Positions 9,009 to 15,712 of a stretch of 64,000 bases of DNA are shown piece after piece (the first letter of the stretch is position 1; each line of letters begins with the position of its first letter). The stretch spans positions 150,548 to 214,547 of the forward strand of contig JAJYYE010000012.1 in NCBI GenBank assembly GCA_021801265.1. Direction: 5' to 3'. The notes below the pieces were generated by a model that was given only the letters and a program-made list of their open reading frames with translations, searched no databases and was not told the origin of the DNA. The position numbers and the translations under genes were made by a program. The stretch is from Pseudomonadota bacterium. GTDB taxonomy: Bacteria > Pseudomonadota > Gammaproteobacteria > Halothiobacillales > Halothiobacillaceae.

Positions 9009-9350
9009 GGTCACAGTAAAATCGCCACTTTGCCGATCAATCACCAGCAACAGCTCACAATATTCCGGCAAAATATTGAGCGGCGATGGATCATCAATGC
9101 AGCTACACCCCGTGATGATGCTGGTGTATTGCACGCTCACTTTGCAGTGCAAAAAATCACCTTGAGCGTGGGCTTTAAGGTTCGTACTCAGCACCCGCAC
9201 CACGAAATCATCGTCCAAGGCAACACTACCTTGGGTGAGCGCTTTTTGCAGCGGCAAGCCGTTGACGCCCAAGCCAGTAATTGCGGCAATGAGTTCGGAC
9301 TCAAATGCGTTCATACCCCAAGTGTGAAGCGCATTGGCAAAATGATTCAT
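8997..9350 (-). CDS. Conserved hypothetical protein with a Cys-containing C-terminal half
   Basis: A 117-residue protein I do not recognise. The ATG at 9350 has GGGGA about 8-9 nt upstream; a TTG one codon earlier is less likely. The sequence is soluble and mixed alpha/beta, with no signal peptide or membrane segment. Cysteines fall in LHCKV, TGCSCIDDP and PEYCELL, which could bind a metal but match no motif I can name. It is convergent with the diguanylate cyclase, overlapping its last 12 bp, and divergent from the PPOX gene. The opposite strand also has an open frame here; this strand is preferred for its ribosome site and balanced composition. Confidence 0.55.
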   Translation of the reverse strand: MNHFANALHTWGMNAFESELIAAITGLGVNGLPLQKALTQGSVALDDDFVVRVLSTNLKAHAQGDFLHCKVSVQYTSIITGCSCIDDPSPLNILPEYCELLLVIDRQSGDFTVTLLD

Positions 9351-9404
9351 CAATTCAGTCCCCGATCAGATTCAAAGTGAACGCCCGCAACTTGGTATCC
9401 GTCC

Positions 9405-9953
9405 ATGGCTAAACAATATCCTCAGCTTGAAGCTCAGCACATCGATTTTATCCAACAGCAACCGCTCTTTTTTATTGGCACCGCAACCGCAGACAGCCGG
9501 GTGAACGTGTCACCCAAAGGGCTCGATAGCCTACGTATTATCAGCCCTGAGCGCATCCTTTGGTTGAACCTAACGGGCAGTGGCAATGAATCGGCGGCGC
9601 ATGTTGCGCTTAATTCCCGCATGACGCTGATGTTCTGCGCGTTTACGGGCAATCCTGTGATTTTAAGGGTGTATGGTCAAGCATCGGTGGTTCATCCTTA
9701 CGATGAGGCATGGTCAGAATTGCGGGCCAATTTCCCGCCCTATCCCGGCGCGCGGCAGATTTTTGATCTTGTGGTTGAACTCGTGCAAACCTCCTGCGGG
9801 TTTGGCGTGCCTTTCCTTGAGCCGGCAGGTGACCGCCCCACGTTAAACACTTGGGCAGAGGCAAAGGGCACTGCCGGTATTGAGGCTTATTGGCGCAGTA
9901 AAAATCAGCTCACGATTGATGGCATCCCCACGCATATTCTGCCGCCGGCTTAA
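9405..9953 (+). CDS. Pyridoxamine 5'-phosphate oxidase (PPOX) family protein
   Basis: A 182-residue flavin-fold protein. The N-terminal part (FFIGTATADSRVNVSPKG, then ILWLNLTGSGNESAAHV, then RMTLMFCAF) is the split-barrel FMN-binding pattern of the PPOX superfamily, and the extended C-terminus resembles the subgroup often annotated as general stress or FMN-binding proteins. It is not PdxH itself, which is longer and has a different C-terminus. The substrate cannot be stated. It stands alone between a divergent unknown gene and a noncoding locus. Confidence 0.8.
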   Translation: MAKQYPQLEAQHIDFIQQQPLFFIGTATADSRVNVSPKGLDSLRIISPERILWLNLTGSGNESAAHVALNSRMTLMFCAFTGNPVILRVYGQASVVHPYDEAWSELRANFPPYPGARQIFDLVVELVQTSCGFGVPFLEPAGDRPTLNTWAEAKGTAGIEAYWRSKNQLTIDGIPTHILPPA

Positions 9954-9970
9954 TGCCCCTTTTCAAGGGA

Positions 9971-9998
9971 TTAACAGGGTGCTGAAAAATGATATAAG
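9971..9998 (+). promoter_or_regulatory. Candidate sigma70 promoter upstream of a hairpin locus
   Basis: TTAACA (9971-9976), 16-bp spacer, TATAAG (9993-9998): five of six matches to each consensus box. It points to the + strand, where no protein gene follows; the next gene, tsaB, ends in the opposite direction. Confidence 0.45.
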
Positions 9999-10004
9999 CA
10001 CACA

Positions 10005-10100
10005 GGCAGGCAAGAGGGGGATTTATCCTCAACAGCATAGCCAAGAATGAACGCAGGTACTCACTTTACCCCGCGTCGAGGTTAAAATCCCCCCTCACAC
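10005..10100 (+). ncRNA. Candidate small RNA with long imperfect hairpin
   Basis: Two complementary arms, 10014-10030 and 10078-10096 (GAGGGGGATTTATCCTC against GAGGTTAAAATCCCCCCTC), can pair over about 17 bp with two small bulges, leaving a 47-nt apical region. A promoter-like sequence lies just upstream. No T-run follows the right arm, so termination is unexplained. It matches no RNA family I know. It may instead be a decayed repeat or a convergent-transcription barrier. Confidence 0.35.
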
Positions 10101-10151
10101 ACATGCAAAGTTCATGTTGCGGATTAACACCCCTGCGGAAAATAGGCCGAA

Positions 10152-10889
10152 TCATGTGATGGGTGTTCGATCCACCTTAACCTGCGCCACGTTATCCCGC
10201 AAATATACTGGCGCGGCGTCTGCTGGGTTCTGCCAGTCAGAACGTGGCGCGGCAGCGGCGAGTTCGAGTGCAAAGCGCGCATCGGGCAAGGCATCAGATA
10301 AAACGCTGCGCCAAGGTTTGGCACGCACAAGTTCAGGGTAACGGCCAAAGCCGGTACCCGTGGCGATGGTGTGACCGTGGATGGTGGGCAAGGCAAACTC
10401 CGCCAACAAAACCGCTGGCGGCACCACGCGTTCTGTCCCCATCAAGGTAACGACTGAATGCGTCGTTACCGTAAAGGCCGCGTGGTACACCTCACCCATG
10501 CGCGCATCCAGCGCCGCGTGAATCACGGCAGGCGCTGAGTTTGAATGAGCAAAATCGAGTGCCGCTTGCCCAAGTTCATGGACTTGTGCCTGCGCCAAAA
10601 TAGCAAGGGATGAGATGCCTAAAACGGGAATATCCAGCCCCATGGCCATACCTTGGGCACACGCAGTGGCAATCCGCACGCCGGTAAATGATCCGGGACC
10701 CCGGCCAAAGGCGATTAAATCCAATTGGGTGAAATCCAAACCGGCTTCAAGTAACAACAGCTCAACCATGGGCAGCAACAGCTTGGTATGCGCGCGCGGG
10801 GCGATTTCAAAATGCGAGAAAATTTCACCGTTTTGCCAAAGCCCAGCCGTACAGGCTTCGGTAGCAGAATCCAGAAAAAGAATATTCAA
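10152..10889 (-). CDS. tsaB: tRNA threonylcarbamoyladenosine biosynthesis protein TsaB
   Basis: TsaB works with TsaD and TsaE to transfer the threonylcarbamoyl group onto A37 of ANN-decoding tRNAs. Conserved landmarks are MNILFLDSATEACTAGL at the start, the LLLPMVE region, and FGRGPGSFTGVRIA, the ASKHA-fold signature of the family. At 245 residues the length is normal. The start is TTG at 10889 with AAGGAAG six nt upstream; the conserved N-terminus begins exactly here, so the non-ATG start is well supported. It is the last gene of the minus-strand run gnd-zwf-pgi-tsaB. Confidence 0.93.
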   Translation of the reverse strand: MNILFLDSATEACTAGLWQNGEIFSHFEIAPRAHTKLLLPMVELLLLEAGLDFTQLDLIAFGRGPGSFTGVRIATACAQGMAMGLDIPVLGISSLAILAQAQVHELGQAALDFAHSNSAPAVIHAALDARMGEVYHAAFTVTTHSVVTLMGTERVVPPAVLLAEFALPTIHGHTIATGTGFGRYPELVRAKPWRSVLSDALPDARFALELAAAAPRSDWQNPADAAPVYLRDNVAQVKVDRTPIT

Positions 10890-10930
10890 ACGCAGACTTC
10901 CTTATAGATCCCCATGCTCAGAACTCAGAT

Positions 10931-12574
10931 TTATAGCCAGTGCTGGTGAATGGTACTCAGCAAGGCCTCGGTTGAGGGATCAAACGCCCCTGTGATGGGC
11001 ACTTTTCCGATAGCCGGAAGCAACTCACCCGCCATTTGCTTGCCCAATTCAACACCCCACTGATCGTAGGAATCGATATACCAAATGGCACCGGCAACGA
11101 AAATCCGATGTTCATACAAGGCGACCAACGCACCAACGGCCTCGGGCGTCATCTGCGGGAACAAAATCGTGCTGCTCGGTTGGTTACCCAAAAATACCCG
11201 ATGCGGTGAGACGCGCGCAATCGTCGCCTCATCCATGCCGGCAGCACGCATTTCGGCCACCACCGCATCGAGACCCCGCCCGAGCATGAGGGCGCGGGTC
11301 TGCGCCAACATATTTGACAAGAGCATGGCTTGCTGATCGCCGAGCGGCGTATGGGTGCGGATGGCGGCAATAAAGTCAGACGGAATCAGGCGCGTGCCTT
11401 GATGCAGTAATTGATAAAATGCATGTTGGCCGTTGGTACCCGCTCCGCCCCAGACGATGGCACCCGTGCTGTAATCAACGCGATTACCCTCCAAATCGAC
11501 TGATTTACCGTTCGATTCCATACTCGCCTGCTGCAAATAGGCGGGTAGCCGCCCCAACCGCGTACCGTAGGGCAATATGGCGAGTGTTTCTGCACCGAGA
11601 AAGTTACTGTTCCACACATCAATCAGCCCCATGATTAAGGGCAAGTTCTCTTCTGGTGTGGCCAACCGGAAATGTTCGTCCATGCCATGCGCACCTTCCA
11701 GCAAACGCTCAAAGCCATTCATGCCGATATACAAGGCAATCGGTAGACCAATCGCCGACCACAACGAATAACGCCCGCCAACCCAATCCCAAAAACCGAA
11801 CATATTATCGGTGTTGATGCCAAAGGCCGCGACGGCGGTGTGATTGGTCGACACGGCGACGAAATGCTTCGCGACGGTGGCCGGATCGTTCGCATGATCC
11901 AGAAACCAACGCCGCGCCGCAAAGGCATTGGTCAGGGTTTCTTGCGTGGTGAAGGTTTTGGACGCCACCACAAACAAGGTACGGGCAGGGTCCAGTGTTT
12001 TGAGTAAATTGGCGATCTCGCTCGGCGCGATGTTGGCGACAAAATGCACCTTCATGCCGGGTAGGGCGTGCGAGGCCAGCGCATCGCACATCATGCGCGG
12101 CCCCAAATCGGAGCCGCCAATACCAATATTCACGACATCGGTAATCCGCTCGCCGGTGTAACCCAACCAGCGCCCTTCATGCACCGCTTCGGTAAACCGC
12201 CGCATGCGCTGGAGCACCGTATTAATCTCGGGCATCACATCGGCGCCATCCACGAAAACCGGCCGATTGCGGCGGTTGCGTAACGCCACATGCAGCACTG
12301 CCCGGTCTTCGGTCGTATTGATTTCCTCACCGGAAAACATCGCATCACGCCGCGTTAAAACGCCCTGTGCCGATGCCAATTGCTGTAATAATGCCAGGGT
12401 TTCTACTGTCACGCGCTGCTTGCTGTAATCAACGTGCAAGCCCGCCACCAGGCGGGAAAATTGTGCTGTCCGCTCAGGATTTTGGGCAAATAAATCCGCC
12501 AAATGTACCGATTTCATCATGTCACTGTGACGGGCTAATGCCTGCCATGCGGGGGATTGAATCAACGGACTCAT
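10931..12574 (-). CDS. pgi: Glucose-6-phosphate isomerase
   Basis: A 547-residue enzyme interconverting glucose 6-phosphate and fructose 6-phosphate. Clear family signatures: GIGGSDLGPRM (sugar-phosphate site), SKTFTTQET, GGRYSLWSAIG and ASMESNGKSVD, ending with the SYDQWGVELGK signature that contains the conserved Lys. Length is standard for bacterial Pgi. It is grouped with zwf and gnd, so this run supplies the entry and oxidative branch of the pentose phosphate pathway. In an autotroph that would serve NADPH production and glycogen turnover (inference). Confidence 0.96.
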   Translation of the reverse strand: MSPLIQSPAWQALARHSDMMKSVHLADLFAQNPERTAQFSRLVAGLHVDYSKQRVTVETLALLQQLASAQGVLTRRDAMFSGEEINTTEDRAVLHVALRNRRNRPVFVDGADVMPEINTVLQRMRRFTEAVHEGRWLGYTGERITDVVNIGIGGSDLGPRMMCDALASHALPGMKVHFVANIAPSEIANLLKTLDPARTLFVVASKTFTTQETLTNAFAARRWFLDHANDPATVAKHFVAVSTNHTAVAAFGINTDNMFGFWDWVGGRYSLWSAIGLPIALYIGMNGFERLLEGAHGMDEHFRLATPEENLPLIMGLIDVWNSNFLGAETLAILPYGTRLGRLPAYLQQASMESNGKSVDLEGNRVDYSTGAIVWGGAGTNGQHAFYQLLHQGTRLIPSDFIAAIRTHTPLGDQQAMLLSNMLAQTRALMLGRGLDAVVAEMRAAGMDEATIARVSPHRVFLGNQPSSTILFPQMTPEAVGALVALYEHRIFVAGAIWYIDSYDQWGVELGKQMAGELLPAIGKVPITGAFDPSTEALLSTIHQHWL

Positions 12575-12627
12575 AACACGCCAACCTCTTGAAAATATAA
12601 TTTTTTATGCAAAATAATGGGCTATTT

Positions 12628-12897
12628 TTAAATCAAAACGGGCGTAAATTGCTGGCGTAATTGTCGATAGATCATCCCAGTCAGGCGACTGCCAAACGGA
12701 AGTGCAGCGAGTAGGATCGCGCCCGCAGCCGCCATCATCAACAGGCCGTAACCTAAATCTGCCTCGATGAGCGTGATGGGATACGGGGTCACATACCCCG
12801 CATCAACGACTGAAAGCACCGCCAGAGCCAAAGCCTGCGTCACCAATAACGCCAGCAGCACGCTCAACCCAAACAGCAACGCCCGTTTGCTGCGCAC
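12628..12897 (-). CDS. Small two-helix membrane protein of unknown function
   Basis: Not recognised. The most likely start is GTG at 12897, which has GGAGG seven nt upstream; earlier ATG codons at 12924 and 12963 lack a ribosome site and the latter lies inside zwf. This gives an 89-residue protein with two hydrophobic helices (about residues 6-27 and 48-68), a basic N-terminus (RSKR) and a basic C-terminus, predicting both ends in the cytoplasm. It sits between zwf (40 bp away) and pgi and is probably co-transcribed with them. No function can be read from the sequence. Confidence 0.6.
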   Translation of the reverse strand: MRSKRALLFGLSVLLALLVTQALALAVLSVVDAGYVTPYPITLIEADLGYGLLMMAAAGAILLAALPFGSRLTGMIYRQLRQQFTPVLI

Positions 12898-12937
12898 CGA
12901 CCTACCTCCGTTGACGTGCTTCATCACATCGGCCAAA

Positions 12938-14452
12938 TTACGCCGAAGGAATCGACATATCATTACGCCATTGATGGCTATCGTCATCGAATAACCGATC
13001 GGCTTCCTTCGGCCCCCAAGTGCCCGCCTTATAGGTGTGGATATAATCGCGCTCGACTGCCCAGGTTTTCAGGATGGGGTCTACCACCCGCCAAGCCCAT
13101 GCCACCTCATCGTAGCGCAAGAATAAGGTTTGATCACCGCGCATCACGTCCAGCAACAGCGCGGCATAAGCATCGAGTTTTTCCCGTTCTGGCGTGGTGT
13201 AGCTCGCGTCCATTTGTACGGTACGCGTGCGCATTTCCAAGCCGTCGGTTTTGATTTGCAACTCAAACCGCACGTTTTCCTGCGGTTGAATGCCGATGAG
13301 CAACCAGTTGGGTTCCGTCCGGGTGATCGCCGTTTCACGGAACAATTGTTGCGGCGGATCACGAAAGCGGATTGAAATTTGTGAGTGAGTTTGTGTCATC
13401 CGCTTGCCCGTACGCAAGTAAAATGGCACGCCTTTCCAACGCCAGTTATCGATGTACAACTTAACCGCCGCATAGGTTTCGGTGATGGAATCAGGTACCA
13501 CGCCATCTTCGTCGAGATAGCCGATTTCGTTTTCGCCCTTAACCATGCCGCGCTGATATTGCGCCCGAAACGCCTGCGCATGCACCGCCCGATGCGGAAT
13601 GGGTCGAATACTACGCAACACCTTGACCTTTTCATCACGCACCGCTTCAGGATCCATCGAAGGTGGTGGTTCCATCGCAATCAACGCCAGCATTTGCATT
13701 AAGTGGCTTTGTACCATATCGCGCAGGGCACCGGCGGATTCGTAATAACCCGCACGCCCACCCACGCCCAGGGTTTCCGCATGGGAAATCTGCACATGAT
13801 CGATGTAATTGCGATTCCACAACGGTTCGAGCAGCAGGTTCGCAAACCGCATCACCATAATGTTTTGCACCGTGCCTTTGCCGAGGTAATGGTCGATACG
13901 GTAAATTTGCTGCTCCGAAAAATGCCGATGCAGCAGCGAATCCAGCGCGTGCGCACTCTCAATATCGTGGCCAAACGGTTTTTCGATCACCAACCGCCGA
14001 CACCCGTGGGTTTGATCGACCAAATTCGCAGCGGCCAAGTGTTGGCAGATCGGTCCGAAGGCTTCGGGCGGCACCGCAAAATAAAACATAATGCAGGCAG
14101 GGTATTGCCCACCCAACAAACGCTCAGCCAGCGAGGTAAATGATTGTTCCGATTCATAATCGCCGTTTTGAAAACCCAGCCGTGCCAGCAGGCGGGTTAA
14201 CTCGGGGGTTTGCTTGGATTCATCGTCACTCAAGAGTACCTGAACTTCATCACGCCAGTGTTCATCGCTCCAATCGCGACGGCCAAAACCAATAATCCGG
14301 CTTCCCGCAGCCAAATCACCGGCTTGCTCAAGCTGGAACAGAGCGGGCAGTAATTTTTTGTGCGCCAGATTACCCGTCGCGCCAAAAATAACAATTGTGA
14401 CCGGTTCTTGCCGCGAAAGTCCCCGGTTTACCGCTGATTTTACTTGAGGCAT
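12938..14452 (-). CDS. zwf: Glucose-6-phosphate 1-dehydrogenase
   Basis: First enzyme of the oxidative pentose phosphate pathway: glucose 6-phosphate to 6-phosphogluconolactone with NAD(P)+ reduction. The nucleotide-binding motif is IFGATGNLAHKKLLPAL near residue 24; the active-site signature RIDHYLGK contains the catalytic His and Lys. YLRTGKRM is also conserved. Length (504) is typical. The ATG at 14452 has AAGGAG seven nt upstream. It lies 74 bp after gnd and before pgi. No separate 6-phosphogluconolactonase (pgl) is seen in this run. Confidence 0.96.
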   Translation of the reverse strand: MPQVKSAVNRGLSRQEPVTIVIFGATGNLAHKKLLPALFQLEQAGDLAAGSRIIGFGRRDWSDEHWRDEVQVLLSDDESKQTPELTRLLARLGFQNGDYESEQSFTSLAERLLGGQYPACIMFYFAVPPEAFGPICQHLAAANLVDQTHGCRRLVIEKPFGHDIESAHALDSLLHRHFSEQQIYRIDHYLGKGTVQNIMVMRFANLLLEPLWNRNYIDHVQISHAETLGVGGRAGYYESAGALRDMVQSHLMQMLALIAMEPPPSMDPEAVRDEKVKVLRSIRPIPHRAVHAQAFRAQYQRGMVKGENEIGYLDEDGVVPDSITETYAAVKLYIDNWRWKGVPFYLRTGKRMTQTHSQISIRFRDPPQQLFRETAITRTEPNWLLIGIQPQENVRFELQIKTDGLEMRTRTVQMDASYTTPEREKLDAYAALLLDVMRGDQTLFLRYDEVAWAWRVVDPILKTWAVERDYIHTYKAGTWGPKEADRLFDDDSHQWRNDMSIPSA

Positions 14453-14526
14453 CGACGTACTCCTTGTGGGTCACCCCAGATCAACCCATTGGCCGGGCGA
14501 ACCCCGCACAAATTACCCAAACTTAT

Positions 14527-15441
14527 TTACTTTGAAACAATCGCATGACCGCCGAAGGCATTGCGCATTAACGATAACAAACGGTTGCCATAGCCTTCCA
14601 CATCCTGACTTGCAAAACGCATTTGTAACGCCAAGGTCATCACCGGCGCGGCAACCCCTAAATCAATCGCCTCTTTCGCCGTCCAGCGGCCTTCGCCCGA
14701 ATCGGCCACCACGGGGGCGATGTGCTCCAAACCTTGCCCTTGCGTGGCCAAGGCCTCGGCCGTTAAATCGAGCAGCCAACTTTGCACAACCGAACCATCG
14801 CGCCACAGTTCGGTAATTTGCGCCAAATCCAAATCAAATTCTTGCTTGGCGCGCAGCATTGCCAATCCTTCGGCCAACGCCTGCATCATGCCGTACTCGA
14901 TGCCATTGTGAACCATCTTCGTAAAATGCCCCGATCCGACCGGCCCCACATGGCCCCAGCCATGCTTTTCTGAAGGCGCCAGCACTTTAATGGCCGGGAT
15001 AATCAAGGCGGCCGCTTCATCGGAGCCGCCAAACATCAGACTATAACCATTGTTTAAACCCCACACCCCGCCCGAGGTACCCACATCCATATAATGCACA
15101 CCACCTTTTTGTACGCGGGCTGCGCGGGCAATTGTGTCTTTGTAAAAGCTATTGCCGCCATCAATCAACAAATCCCCTTCGGCCAGCATGGGTAATATTT
15201 GGGTGATGGCCTCTTCGGTAATTTCTCCAGAAGGCAACATCAACCATATGACGCGTGGTGTGGGTAATTCGGCAATCAATTCCGCCAAAGAGTAGGCCGC
15301 CGTAATGTGTGATTCAGTAGCAACCAATACATCAATCGGCGCAGTGCTACGGTTATGCGCTACCACTTCAATACCACCGCGCGATAACCGTCGCGCCATG
15401 TTGGCACCCATCCGCCCCAAACCGTAGATACCTAAACGCAT
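14527..15441 (-). CDS. gnd: 6-Phosphogluconate dehydrogenase, decarboxylating (short form)
   Basis: Converts 6-phosphogluconate to ribulose 5-phosphate and CO2. The N-terminal Rossmann fold shows GIYGLGRMGANMARRL; the substrate signature DGGNSFYKDT and the catalytic-Lys region KMVHNGIEYGMM are present. At 304 residues it belongs to the short class (GndA/YqeC-like), lacking the second helical repeat of the 470-residue enzyme. It begins the minus-strand run and is divergent from ppc. The start has GGAGAGGG about six nt upstream. Cofactor preference is uncertain; short forms are often NAD-linked. Confidence 0.93.
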   Translation of the reverse strand: MRLGIYGLGRMGANMARRLSRGGIEVVAHNRSTAPIDVLVATESHITAAYSLAELIAELPTPRVIWLMLPSGEITEEAITQILPMLAEGDLLIDGGNSFYKDTIARAARVQKGGVHYMDVGTSGGVWGLNNGYSLMFGGSDEAAALIIPAIKVLAPSEKHGWGHVGPVGSGHFTKMVHNGIEYGMMQALAEGLAMLRAKQEFDLDLAQITELWRDGSVVQSWLLDLTAEALATQGQGLEHIAPVVADSGEGRWTAKEAIDLGVAAPVMTLALQMRFASQDVEGYGNRLLSLMRNAFGGHAIVSK

Positions 15442-15712
15442 AACCCTCTCCTTGATTCAAAGCAAAATCAGGCGACCAGAAATCGGCCAACTTGGCTCAA
15501 CAATACCAGCAAGCCCGTCGTGCGCACACCGCAAAACCTAAAAAAATCTCCAACAAGGCGCTCCCGCGCATTCTCGGAAAAACTTGGCCGAAAACGCCGC
15601 ATGAACCGTTATACTGCCGCGAAACTGTTAAGACAATATCAAAACACCGCTCGCTGAATGCTTAAGCCCACTTAAATATTAATTCACCGCTTAATCTGGA
15701 CTGATTGCCGCC

